NCBI RefSeq assembly: GCF_001039355.2
Contig: NW_019775775.1
Span: 1-64,000, forward strand
Origin: Lingula anatina
Taxonomy: Eukaryota; Brachiopoda; Lingulata; Lingulida; Lingulidae
Direction: 5' to 3'
DNA length: 64,000 bases
How positions within the stretch are numbered: the stretch's first letter is position 1; every line of letters starts with the position of its first letter. Shown in pieces: positions 35,301-46,815 of the stretch. The notes beneath the pieces were generated by a model, which worked only from the letters and a program-made list of their open reading frames with translations, had not been told where the DNA came from and made no database searches. Both the position numbers and the translations under genes were made by a program.

Positions 35301-37695
35301 GTAAAATTCTCTTTCTTATTCCAGTCAAATGAATTGTTTTGAAGAAGTGAACCTAAGTGACAGTGGGGATGAAAGCAAGATGGCTGCCCTCGACGGTTTT
35401 GAAATAGTGGAACTTCCTGAAGAAGACACAGACTGTGGCACAAAACGATGTCGATGCAACTGCCATCAAAATGCTCAAGATGAAAAACTAAAGAAAAAGA
35501 AGAAGCATTGTGCCTCCTGCTGCCCTCTTAAGGTGAAATTTGAGATAAAGTGTAAATTTGTCAGTGAAAAGGAATAAAAAGTTATCTTTTTAATCAAAGT
35601 GGAATACTGAATGTCAGTTATTTTTAGAGAAGTTATTTCTTTAAAATATATGATTTTGAGGAAATGCACTTTTTGCAAAAAAAAAAAAAAAAAAAAAATC
35701 ACCAGTGTACACTTAAATAATGTGTTCTTTAGATCTGGTGGAGACATACTGATCATGCTTATCCTCCATGTCCAGGCTGTGAAAAAAATTTCAAAAGAGC
35801 TTTATATTTTTCAGATTGTCGATGGAAGAATTTATCTTCAGATGGGTTCAAAGAATCTGAGACCAGCACAGGTGATATTCCACCATCCCCCCAAAGCAGC
35901 CCCCTCACCACCATCTCTCTCACCACCACACACAAACCCTTCCCAGAATTCACCAAAAATTGCTGCCAGGCAACAAAACACAAACGAAAAGAGTAACAAT
36001 GCAAAAGAGGATGTCTCCAATTCAATTCAGCAAGCCAGCAGAAATGGAAATGTACCCAGTGCTGCATTTCTAAACATTGACATGAATTTACAGGAACAAT
36101 CAAACGAGTCAGGGAGGATACAAAATTCAACTGATCAAAAATTGAATGAAGAAGTGCGTGCTGTGGACTCACCTGTTTCAGATGTGATGCAAAGTACTCA
36201 GATATCTGAACTCTCTAGTGATAGTGATCTCCTCAAGGCTGCTTTACGCCAATCTGGTATAGAACCTAATTCAAACTCAATGGACGGACAGACACAGTTA
36301 ACAGTGACCCCCTCTCGATTGGGTCCTATTATGAGCAGTGACATTATGTTACCATCATCAGCAGCATCAGCATTTACCAGAGTGACATCCTCTTCATCCT
36401 CACAGTCGTCCTCTGATGTCCAACCAACGTCGGGCTCACCATTAGGTCTAACATCCAAGACTCAAAGAAAAGTCGAAGTAAGATTATTTCAGTAGTATTC
36501 AAGTATTAGAATTGGGGATTGTCAGTCAACTGCATGTCATACATATTCATGTACTTCGTTTTATTTGCAGTTTATTTTAAAGGAGAAAAACAGTAAAATG
36601 TTTTAAGCTGTTGTTTTGTCCTTTTATTATTTGCCATTATCTTTAGTTTCATTTTGATAGAATGCTTGTGAACATGTATTAACCTTTAATCTCACTTGTT
36701 GTTCATTGATTTTCTCTTTAAAATTTAAAATAAATTGAATTAGATTTAATACTCAGCCCTAAATTTTTTGTTTATGATGTGCTCTCAGATGAAAATACAA
36801 AGACCTAGAAAAAGAGCCAAGCTGGTGACATTGTCCACCACAGTTCCATCTCATGTACCAGAGCACTCGGCATTCTCAGTTGCCAGCCAGGCATCAAACC
36901 CAGACTCCAGCCAAACAACCACTCTGGACACCACTGTCCAGGCAGAACTGCCAGTTGTAACAGAGACACTGAACATGCCTGAGAAATTAAGTGCACCCGA
37001 GGTATCCAGTGCTGCTTCAGAGAAATCCAGTGTACATGAAAACCCAAATGCCTCAGAGAAGACGAGTGGAGCAGATTCTAGAAGGATAGTAATGAAGATC
37101 AATTTGACTCAGAACAGTGCAGTTACCACAGTCTTGCCGCACAGTGATGATTCTGAAAGCTCTAAAGATTCTTTTATTTGGTCCAGGTAAAGAGTTGTTC
37201 ATTTATTTCATTGTGTCCCATTGTACTTTGGTGCTTTAAATTACACACGACCAAATCTTTGATCTAAGATTATATTTAAACTTAAGTCCAGGACTTGGTA
37301 TTTGTTAGAGGTTCAAGGCCTATCTGTTTGACGAGTTTTGAGTGTAGAAGTCTACATAGTACATTTGCTAAACAATGCATTGGGAAATAAAATGTTTGTC
37401 CAGTGCATAATATCAGTTGGCTCCAGGCTTTCTAGGTGGACTTTCTTCATCAAAGTTATTCTGCATTGTTGAATTTTTTAATTTCAGAGAGGATGACAAA
37501 ATAATCTTAGAGACATGTAAAACAGAAGAACCTACAGATGAAACTTTCATCAAAATAGCTAGTCAGCTTTCTAGCAGGACAGCAAAACAGGTGAACTATG
37601 TAACTCGTTAAGAGCTGTTGGTTAAATCACTGTTAGTCCATATTTTCAATAAAGTTAAGTTTTTTCTAACAGAAGTTTAGTGGCAGTATACACCA

Positions 37696-37731
<36 letters not shown>

Positions 37732-37889
37732 ACATTCCCAAATTCAGTAATGTTGCAGATTGATCTTAGATATATTGTTTTTGATTTCAGGTTCGGAACC
37801 GTTTTTACACTTTGATGGATATTTTCTCTGATGATGGTACTTGTGATGGTGATGACATAAGTACAGACTCCAATGATGTGTCTCTATAG
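20304..37889 (+). CDS. GON4L: GON4-like transcriptional regulator
   Basis: Coding exons: 20304-21124, 21371-21456, 21667-21785, 22193-22321, 22616-22729, 22934-23137, 23365-23478, 23664-23747, 23844-23876, 24024-24189, 24600-24722, 25029-25158, 25458-25602, 25884-25970, 26260-26419, 26637-26787, 27135-27285, 27643-27759, 27904-30215, 30558-30672, 31056-31193, 34205-34357, 34745-34926, 35325-35532, 35815-36477, 36789-37186, 37488-37590, 37791-37889. They sum to 7305 nt, 2434 residues (human about 2241). Signatures: [33 protein letters not shown], the acidic [14 protein letters not shown], two paired-amphipathic-helix repeats (about 1795-1945, exons 21-23) and a SANT/Myb-like domain at about 2364-2425. 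Family knowledge: nuclear corepressor linked to YY1, SIN3A and HDAC1. The 33-bp exon 9 is the least certain. Confidence 0.93.
28938..29250 (+). repeat. In-frame duplication inside GON4L exon 19
   Basis: Units starting near 28938 and 29149 both encode CSQ/SSQ, then [17 protein letters not shown], followed by asparagine- and aspartate-rich spacers. The best-conserved 40 bases differ at only a few sites. The duplication keeps frame and lies in a disordered, repeat-prone part of the 2312-bp exon. Confidence 0.85.
31627..32676 (-). CDS. Class A (rhodopsin-like) G-protein coupled receptor, intronless
   Basis: 349 residues from the first ATG; an in-frame TTG two codons upstream is not a start. The extracellular N-terminus has an N-glycosylation site (NYS). 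Seven hydrophobic segments are evident: [11 protein letters not shown] (TM1), [10 protein letters not shown] (TM2, conserved Asp), a long TM3 ending TAERF (DRY variant), TM4 near [20 protein letters not shown]5 near [19 protein letters not shown]6 near [18 protein letters not shown], and TM7 [12 protein letters not shown] (NPxxY variant with Ser-Ile). A Cys before TM3 and one in ECL2 could form the usual disulphide. The pattern resembles invertebrate neuropeptide receptors of the FMRFamide/myosuppressin type; the ligand is unknown. It sits antisense in GON4L intron 21 (31194-34204). Confidence 0.85.
   Translation of the reverse strand: MENYSYSAFWEQLHDTTYYQISMVLNQYMLPVLIITGLLGNTTNFVVMGQKNIQRRNRVISYHTRVLALADNLVLLMGATRRWVFHLTGFDVLNQHDYFCKGITFLHFWGYYFAVWMIVIMTAERFAAIHDPFQWKSIKNARKLIMGIAATLVLANLHFFWTASLNTHGFCTISTEFLNFGQFIWPWIDGVLYSFFPSTLLLILNSLLLRELSKAKARSQKFNITRGQLLFPKYYQQNRKVMILLLTVSISFLILSLPHVTLIIVRYSTFQRTSRDMGLYSLLSTVASFLTYTNHSINFFLYCICGNRFRSELKTLFISKTRKLQQNNFASKKPMKVFVTSAQDQTTSL
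32740..34204. other. Remainder of GON4L intron 21, no gene seen
   Basis: AT-rich sequence upstream of the GPCR start and before GON4L exon 22. It should contain the receptor promoter. A short TAA run lies near 34153-34170. I see no coding exon. Confidence 0.5.
37698..37728. repeat. TG microsatellite in last GON4L intron
   Basis: About 15 GT units between GON4L exons 27 and 28. Confidence 0.9.
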
Positions 37890-39639
37890 TAATATGTGGA
37901 AGACATTGACTTGTGAAGTTCAGCATTAGAAGCATTATTTTAAGACAATAGTGTTCTTATGTATTTGTGAAAATGGATTGTATTACCAAGTTGCCAGAAA
38001 GGTTTTCTTTTGTTTACTTTAACACTGGGGAATTGTACAGTGTCTGAAGTATGCTTTAGCAGAATTATTTTTGTTGCAGTTTGAAATAGAACTGCAGTGA
38101 TTGAAATTGTCAAGGTACTACATTATCAAAATGTTTTTGTAGTATGCATACATCAGTTACTGGGATCATGTGAGATCTGAAGGATTTTTCTTTGTTGACA
38201 GAATTATTAAAAATTTGATGGTTTATCGACCATTGTAAATTTTTTCAATAAAGTAATTGAAAGTTCTATCATAGTTTTCATTTAAACTATGTACTTGTTT
38301 TTAGACCACTGTAATCGTTATGTTGGGTCAGGAGATAAAAAAAAAACTTAAAAATACAAATTAAGCAAGTAGTCACGTCAAAATGTTGCCTTGAAACCAA
38401 ACTAATTGCCAGAAATCGATTTCAAATAGCATGGGATAAATAAATAACAGTTTCAGTACATTATTTCCTGAAAAATTACATTTGACAAGAAATTTTAAGA
38501 TTATAAAGCCTTTTCGCCCTGTATTAGCACAGATTTTTTTCTGGTTACTTTCTGTGATTTACAGACTGGAGAGAAAATAAGTGGATCAAATTTTTGACAA
38601 ATATTAAGATTTTGAAGCCTTTTTCCCCTGCAGACCTAGAAATAAATTGTATGTCTTGGACATTTGGATTTTATTTGTGATATGAAACTGGCACTAATAA
38701 TTCACATTCACCTTACAGAAAATTTACTCTCCCTTCTCATGTATCTTGAATTTCACCCCTTGATTCTTCCAATCTGAAATTTGGAAAAACACAAAACATA
38801 ACACACCAAGACAGAATGATTATACTTAACAAAAATATTTATTCAAAGGAGCACATCTGAAAAAGTACACCATAAAATGAAGATGCTAGTATTTTTCAAA
38901 ATTTAAAGAAACCCTGAAATTTTCTAAACAATAAGTGCTATTTTTTGTTTGGGAAAGAAATTACTGAGAAGTATTGGTTATGGTGAATGAAGTAAGTCCT
39001 TACAGAATCACAAACATATGTTAACAAAATCTGGGATAACAGAATACTTCTTTTGAGCGGATTCTAAGTTTATCTTAACATATCTTTTCATTTCTCTTCT
39101 CTGCACCAATTTCAAATCACATATAAAAATATGTTGGCAGCACTCCTAGTGGGACTCAACTAATCACAGCAACATTTTCTGTTAAGAATGCTAAAAAAAA
39201 TGTAAAATACAGTTTGCTTCGATAAATAAAAGCACCATGTATAAAAATAATCAGTTCAATGACCTTTCTCATCCATTTTCACAACTTTAAAAAATCCATC
39301 TTTAGTATCCCTAACTTTGGTGCATATAAATCAGCCTGTATAAATGTCAAAGGATATATGTCAAAACAGAAACCGAATCTAGAATATTACATATTTCCTT
39401 TCTATAAATTGTACCAACAACCAATTATGCAAATTATAAAAAAGTTAAAGAGGGAGCCAAGATTCTTGCGTTAACATCCGAGACCCTAAAATTTATTTTT
39501 AAAAAAATTTTTAAATAACTATTTGTACAAATTCTGGCTCTCAGTTGGTGCATGTCCTTTCTGAACCTGACTGTGAACACACTGCTACAATCTTCCTGCC
39601 CATTGTAATTTGATTCCACAGAAGCTTTCTTGTTCTGGA
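37890..39639. other. Convergent 3' UTR region of GON4L and the RNF139/145-like gene A
   Basis: No coding gene is seen. GON4L has AATAAA at 38247-38252. Two diverged copies of a block with TTAAGATTATAAAGCCTTTT and similar lie at about 38490-38520 and 38595-38630. The right half should be the 3' UTR of the minus-strand ligase; TTTATT near 38836 is a candidate signal on that strand. Confidence 0.55.
38247..38252 (+). terminator. GON4L polyadenylation signal
   Basis: AATAAA about 360 bp past the GON4L stop, followed by a GT-rich stretch. Confidence 0.6.
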
Positions 39640-42143
39640 TCAATCAATAAAATCCTGATCTGGAGCTTCCTCATTTGCAGGAACGTCATCTCGTGCTTCC
39701 TCATTTCTGGGAACGTCATCTCCCACATCATCCTGTATATTAGCTTCATTGGGTAATTCTTCGTCTTGTTCTGCTTCAGTGGCAGTACCTTCACCTGGCA
39801 TAGTTATTGTGGTGTGACACATGGGGCACCTATTTTGAACATAAAACCACTTGCGGAGGCACAGAGCATGGAAATAATGCTGACAAGGAGTAATACGCGC
39901 CGTTTTCAGTTCTTGGTAGCAGATGGCACACACGTCATTATGGGCTGCTAACTGTTCCTCTGTTGCTTCTGGGAGAGATAAAATTTTTGTCACAGCTTCC
40001 TTACGGAGCAAAAAGCTCCTCCATCCTTCTTGTGCTCTTTGCCATATGTTGAAATAAAAGTGAATAATAAGAATGGAACTGTTGATCCAGCTCCACTGAC
40101 CAAATATAGATTCTTTTGTGCCATAAAACACTACAAATACGGCAACTAAAAATTCCAACACTCTTATAGTTGCTCGAGCATAGTAAACGTAATCGTCTAG
40201 CTTTTCCCATGGTTCAGTAAGCAAAGCATCATAGAAAAATAATGAATACACAACAAGGGAGCCTATAACCTGGACAGAGGTCAGCAAACAACTGGACACT
40301 ATCACTAATAACCAGAGGTCAACATCGAACACTGAACAGATAATGTACGTCATAAACAATGGAAAAATCCACAAAAAAGTGCAGAGAAGTACCGCTTTAA
40401 CATGTTTAACTAAACTCTTATTATGTGATGCGCTTAAGCCTAGTAAAATGGGGTCTGTTATCTCATACATTGACTGCAAAAGAGATGAGACCAATATAAA
40501 CAACACAATGCTCATCAAAAATGCTCTTTCTTCCGACTTCAGTTCTGTGATGCCAGTCTGCATGGCAAGCAGAAACATTGTAAATCCTTCTGTCCATCCA
40601 CCGTGTAACATGAGATCGTCTGTGAATCCATTCCAGCCTTGCAAATACAGCTTGGTGGCAGCCAGAGTAGCATATGATGCATATGAAACCGTGACGCAGA
40701 GGCCAAACACACTGACTGCAGTGCCACAACAGTCTCCAATGCTGGCCAAAAATATGAGAAGCCATCCGTCCAGCCAACCGTCCTCAAAAAGTGGGTTGTC
40801 AAGAGTATTTGCATTGATGTATAATCGAAAGAAGAACATTGATACCCAGAATAACAAGAACTGCACTTGCATTGATAATTTTCTCCATAATATCAATATA
40901 TAACTTAACCAGCCATATACAGCCAGTCCAACACTGGCCTCATGCAAACCCTGATTGATCACGTCAAATATCTGGCTCAGGTGGCTGATAAACAATATGA
41001 TGACTAAAATTACTGAATATGTGCATCCAAATTCCCAAGTGCTCAGAAGAGTATAAGGATTGACATAACACAGTCTAGCTATAATGGGAACCGTATACAC
41101 TAAAAGAGTAAATCTGGTCCAGTGTTTTAAATGCAGCAAATATGTGATTACTGATATGATCAAGCATTGTAGACTGAGGTGTATCCCCAGTCTCATTAAG
41201 TTGATTTCATTTCTGCCACCACTCTTCTCAAAGTCTTCTATTTCTGTCATTATATACACCTTGCAAAGGCCGGCACAAATGATGACCAGAACTGCACTCA
41301 TCACATACATGTAGAAGTCCACCAGTTTCTCTATAGGCAGGAATGCAATTGCAAGGGCAAGACATGGCACTGGAAATGAACAAAATACAAAATAAGATAA
41401 ATATTGTTTAAGAGCTGTTTGTCTAATATGTGGATAACTAGACATTTATTCATAAACACCAATACATATTGAGAAATGAAAGAACACGGGCATTAAGCTT
41501 TATTATTTTTTTTGTTATTATTCTTGAAAATTTGTCATCATCATTTTAACCATATTGCTAGATGCTGAGAATTTCATTCTTAACATTTAGATAAACACCT
41601 GAGGTCTTTTGCTCTCCGTCTTTTCATCCATATGGAATGAATTGACATGGTTCATTTCACACATATTTTGTACTAATGTACCAAAGGTAAACAGCGTCCA
41701 AAATATTTTCGTCCACGTCATCTATTTCCGTGTAAACTATGCCTGTATTTGTCTTTTTTTTCATTATACATGTAGACATGTAGCAAATAAGGTTTTTAGA
41801 AGAAAAATGATGCAACCGACATAAATTATATAAAAATTTGATACAGGTTAGAGTGAGGGTTAGTAAACAGACATTCCACCTGCCACATTTAAAGCCTTTC
41901 GTCGAAGCTGTAGCAAAAGACGAACGTAGCAAACCTTGTGGCAAAAAAAAATTACTCACGCGTAAGATCTAACATCGCTGCGCCAGGCGCCAATTCACCT
42001 TCACCAGCTGCTTCGTCAGCACCCAGCTGCTTCTGAATATTTGCACTAAACTCATCTCTGCTCCAGATTTCATAAATGTATAAAGCTGGAACCCTTAAAA
42101 TGACATTCACACATGTCAACAAGAACTCCGACTCTATCGGCAT
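39640..42143 (-). CDS. TRC8-like multi-pass RING-H2 E3 ubiquitin ligase (copy A)
   Basis: Two coding exons, 42143-41960 and 41369-39640, join in frame (637 residues; human RNF139 and RNF145 are about 660). The start is the ATG at 42143; the frame is open a little further upstream only through a GTG. About a dozen hydrophobic segments cover residues 60-520 (TRC8 N-terminal domain with sterol-sensing-like region). A RING-H2 finger follows at about 542-579: CAIC, TPCQHYFHALC and CPMC give C3H2C3. The C-terminal tail is acidic with a small DDVPxNEEA repeat. Family knowledge: such ligases sit in the ER membrane and act in ERAD and sterol-regulated turnover. It lies head to head with paralogue B. 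RNF139 versus RNF145 orthology cannot be decided by eye. Confidence 0.9.
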
Positions 42144-42650
42144 CTTCTTCCACACACCAAGCTAGTTGTAGATGTCAGGATGTGCGCCTTGCAACACTGC
42201 TTTTTGACGGATGAGTTCGCGTGCAAAATTAGCGCAGGCGTTTGGGGCAGACGTTGGCTGTATCTTAAATATGATAAATAAAATAAGAACTTATTGGCAA
42301 TAATGCAGGGTGCTTTATGTTATTCTTTTACGCATCGGGGATATAACAAAATAATGAATGAAGCGTATTTATTCTGCAAGAACATTTTTTTCTGTTGACC
42401 TCTCTTGGCGAGCTTCTCGTTTTCGGCGCTTACGCTCAATATCTACGTAAAAATAAGCGCCAAAGCGAGGCAATTATTGGGAGAGTAAAAGTTAATAGCT
42501 GACTTGCGCAGACTGAATACGGAAGCTGAACCACAACAAGTTGTAAAAGTACAGTAGTAGGGTCAGAATGGGAGGGCAACCGAAAAAAGTGTAGTTTAGT
42601 CTGTTTGCTGTTATTGATAGTAATATTAAAGTGCACCACACCAGAAAACA
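42144..42650. promoter_or_regulatory. Candidate bidirectional promoter of the RING ligase pair
   Basis: Only 507 bp separate the two divergent ATGs, and part of that must be 5' UTR. The stretch is visibly richer in G+C and CpG (for example GGCGAGCTTCTCG and GCGCTTACGCTC near 42405-42440) than the neighbouring intergenic DNA. No TATA box was assigned. Confidence 0.6.
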
Positions 42651-44790
42651 ATGGCGCGAATAATGGAGGTGTTTTTACGAATCCCTCCTCTGTTTACGTT
42701 AGATGTGATTTTGAACCATAGCGTTTTGAGTGTGATCGTTATGTATTTGTTACCGGCTGACGTTCATTGGTATCATGTTGCTTTTCTTTTTCTTGCAATA
42801 GTCGCAGGTAAGAGCTCGGCGTCTTTTAAAACTTAATACATAGACACTGTTTCTTTTAACTTAAAATATATGTATTTGATAAGTATGACTGTGATAAATC
42901 GGATCTAAATCTAATGTTATTTTCTTTAGACTAAGCATCTGTATTAATATTTACTTTACTTACAAATTGAAATGTTCTGAATGCATTGTTGTAAATATGA
43001 TAATGGACTTTTTATCATTTCTAGAATAGTCATACAAAAATGAACAGATTGAGTGAAGTTATATATATCTCATATAGCTAATGTGTCACTTTTTACTTTC
43101 AGTTTTCATTGGGGCGGCAATGCTGTTTTTTATGAGCAAACAACATCTTTTGAACACGTATACATACATTGGATCACTGGCTGTAATTTATAGTTCACTT
43201 GCATGGAACAGAAATTATATAAACACTGAAATCACACGTGACTTTGGCAATGAACAATTGCATCATGTTATCCTTGGAAACTGGAGGACATTGCTAGGAA
43301 ATATAATGTTACAAATAGCAGCTGCATATGTTTGGAACAGGCAGCGAATGATCCCGCGGCATGTTAAACGAGAAATTGCTGTTCTTCTTCCTTGGTACAA
43401 CAGAGTTATATATTTTATCCTTATTTCCCCCACTGTGGCAAGACTTGTCATATTTCCAAGGGTAATTCTGCTGTGGATCCCAGGAGTATCAGCTATGATA
43501 TTGATACTTGAAATAGCTTTCCTTTTAACTCTGCATGTACGCTCTATTGCACGTGTCGTATATGTCAGTCTTAAAAATGCTCAGAACACAATTAAAGATG
43601 TTGGACTGCAAATTTTCTTAGAAAACCATTGGATTCGTCTTCAAGTTCCATTAGTGCTGAGAGTCTTTTGGCTGTGCATGCTACTGCAAGAGTTAATGAC
43701 AAAACTTATTTTACTAGAGAACAGAGATTCAACTTCTGCATTTGCTATAGACAGTTTAAATGAACTTGTTCAAGATGTTACAATCAGAGGTTGTGCAACC
43801 ATTGTGGCAGTGCTAGGGATGACTAGCTGTGTCTCTTATATTACTCATTACATTGGAATATTTATGGCCTATCTCATTCAGTCAGATAATGAAGAGGACC
43901 GCAGCATGGGAACTGTCTCTGCCATTCTGTTTTTCATTCTGGCATTACAAACTGGACTCACCAGCTTATCACCGGAAAAGAAAATTCAGCGACTTTATCG
44001 GAATTTCTGTTTGCTGGGCACAGCCATTTTGCATTTTATTCACAGTATGGTGAATCCACTCATGATGTCATTGAGTGCACAGAGAAACATGGCTGTACAT
44101 AGGCATGTACGGGTATTAGCAATGTGTGCCTTTCTGGTCATAATCCCTTCCTGCTTTTTGTTTTACCTGTGGAGTGTTCATAGTATTAGCACATGGATGT
44201 TGGCAGTAACAGCATTCTGTGTAGAGGTTGTGATTAAAGTGGTCATAACATTGATGGTTTATTCATTATTTATGTTTGATGCCTACCGGGATACTTTCTG
44301 GGAACAGTTGGATGACTATGTATATTATATTAAGTCTGCTGGCAGCACAATTGAATTTTTATTTGGAATTTTTTTATTTTGCAATGGTGCCTGGATTATG
44401 GCATTTGAGTCTGGTGGTACAATCCGTGCAATTATGATGTGCATTCATGCATATTTCAATATCTGGGTACAGGCCAAAGAGGGTTGGAGCACCTTTATGA
44501 AAAGAAGGACTGCGGTTAATAAAATTAACTCCTTACCTGAGGCAACTAGAGAGCAGTTAGAAAATTTCAACGATGTATGTGCAATTTGCTATCAGGAGCT
44601 GAACAATGCAAAAATTACCAGGTGTAATCATTATTTCCATAGTTTATGTCTCAGAAAGTGGTTGTATGTTCAAGAAAAATGTCCATTGTGCCATAATGTA
44701 ATATATAATACTGAGCAAAGGACAACAGGGACTCAGACTGAAGAGAACAGACCTGATGGGCAGGAAGGCCAGGATGCGGTTCCTCAGTGA
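42651..44790 (+). CDS. TRC8-like multi-pass RING-H2 E3 ubiquitin ligase (copy B)
   Basis: Coding exons 42651-42807 and 43103-44790 give 614 residues. Many hydrophobic segments are followed by a RING-H2 at about 545-582 (CAIC, TRCNHYFHSLC, CPLC), then a short polar tail. The single intron splits both paralogues near the N-terminus at the same phase (1), and the stretches before the RING (YVYY, AYFNIW, EGW, INSLPEAT) are shared, so this is a tandem-inverted duplication of one ancestor. The rest is well diverged, so the duplication is old or the copies correspond to the RNF139 and RNF145 lineages. Confidence 0.9.
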
Positions 44791-46056
44791 ATGCTCTCTG
44801 AACTTCACCTTTTGAACCTTTTTTTTTCGTGACTGAAAGGTATTTTTGTCCATTTGATAGTGACTAATTTTTGTGTGATAATTCTCAGAAACAGCAAGAA
44901 AAAAGACTGGCGGGTAATTTTAAAAAGCACTGTGAACTTGCTGCATTTAAACTCCAGTATTGCATACTGAGAGGAAATTAAATGGGCTTAGACATTTTTT
45001 TTTTTTTGAAGAGTAGTGTATGTAACAGTGACATATAGCATCACATTGGATTTACAATGAATTCTAGTAAGCCAAAAATTACTATTTTTCAAAGGAATGG
45101 ATTTATATTTCACTGTAATGCAATGAAATTGTAACGTCTGAAATGAGGCAAATGTAACCTTATTTATGAGTTGTGATATGGATTTTATGATATAAAAATA
45201 TTTAGACTGAAATTAAAATATTTACACCATTAAGAATTTTTGTTATATGTGTTTTGATTATTGAAAAACTACAACCATTGTTTCAGATGTTTATAAAGTT
45301 GACATTGTTAGCATGTTAATAAAAAATAACTGCAAACATTGTTATGTTGATAAAAAACAGGTCTTATAATAGTTCAATGTTGCTAAAGGAACTTATAACA
45401 CTTTTTAATACATGTAGGCTGCAGCACAAGATTTAAAAAATGTTTTGATAATATTTTTGCTTGTTTGGAACCAATATGATAATTTTTTCAAATGCATCAT
45501 TTCATCCTTCCCTCAAAATGAAATCTATTAGAAAAACAAAATTATATACAGTTAAACAGTGTGTGGCATTTGTTTTTCAAATAACTAATGCTATTTGTGC
45601 CTCAATGAAGCAATTTTCTGAGTTCTGTAAAGCATGCTTGGCTGTTGCTTTGATTAGTAAATAAACCTAAAACACTATAACAAAAGAAAATAAAATATGT
45701 CAAAAACAGGTCAACTATTTGACATCCTGAACCTAACAAGATGGCAGCTGTTAAATGCTGTTTCAATCATTGCTTCAAAAGTTTATTAATTTTTAGAAAG
45801 GTATAGATTTGTTTTTCATACATGCAATCATATATGTTGGTCATTGCAAATAAGGCCAGGCAAAATGTTTGTAAACAATATACAAAAACACTGTTATAAC
45901 TCCTTGCTATCACTAAGTTTTTTTCCTCGCCATTTTTCAAAAATTAATTATTTTTATTTTTCAAATGGAAAAATGCCTTGATTATTGATTTGGTTAGAAG
46001 AAAAATGACACCAGGCAATACATAATGCTATTGTTTGACCCCCCCCCCCCCCACCC
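44791..46056. other. 3' UTR of copy B and intergenic DNA up to the gap
   Basis: AATAAA occurs at 45318-45323 on the plus strand. No coding exon is seen. The segment ends in a C run (about 46039-46051) and CACCC immediately before the Ns. Confidence 0.5.
45318..45323 (+). terminator. Candidate polyadenylation signal of RING ligase copy B
   Basis: AATAAA about 530 bp past the stop codon; other AT-rich hexamers are nearby. Confidence 0.4.
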
Positions 46057-46505
46057 NNNNNNNNNNNNNNNNNNNNNNNNNNNNNNNNNNNNNNNNNNNN
46101 NNNNNNNNNNNNNNNNNNNNNNNNNNNNNNNNNNNNNNNNNNNNNNNNNNNNNNNNNNNNNNNNNNNNNNNNNNNNNNNNNNNNNNNNNNNNNNNNNNNN
46201 NNNNNNNNNNNNNNNNNNNNNNNNNNNNNNNNNNNNNNNNNNNNNNNNNNNNNNNNNNNNNNNNNNNNNNNNNNNNNNNNNNNNNNNNNNNNNNNNNNNN
46301 NNNNNNNNNNNNNNNNNNNNNNNNNNNNNNNNNNNNNNNNNNNNNNNNNNNNNNNNNNNNNNNNNNNNNNNNNNNNNNNNNNNNNNNNNNNNNNNNNNNN
46401 NNNNNNNNNNNNNNNNNNNNNNNNNNNNNNNNNNNNNNNNNNNNNNNNNNNNNNNNNNNNNNNNNNNNNNNNNNNNNNNNNNNNNNNNNNNNNNNNNNNN
46501 NNNNN
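46057..46505. other. Assembly gap (449 N)
   Basis: An unbroken run of N bordered by a poly-C stretch on the left and a CA-repeat on the right, so sequencing through simple repeats probably failed. Frames that span it are artefacts. Confidence 0.98.
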
Positions 46506-46815
46506 CACACACACACACACACTTACACACATAGACAATGAAAAGAAAAAAATGCTGCTCAGCCCTAAAATTTAGCTGCTTTGCCCGTTAGACATCATGT
46601 ATTTTTTCATACAGAATTGCCGCTGGCTTTCAACTTATCAATTTTCCCTGGCCTTATCCTGTCTGTCGGAGGCTAACTTCCTGTGCCAACTGTGGACGGG
46701 ACCAGCTGAGGCTCGCCGGCAGTGCACTTCGTTGGGATGTAGACACTAATCACTTCCTGTACCGAAGATTTTGAAACTCATTGTGGACAGCCTAGCGTGA
46801 TTTCTTCGATTTAAA

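Noticed and set aside
42144-42155. Upstream start for RING ligase copy A at 42155
   Set aside because: That codon is GTG; the ATG at 42143 is the plausible eukaryotic start.
45954-46541. Long frames across 46057-46505
   Set aside because: They consist almost entirely of N.
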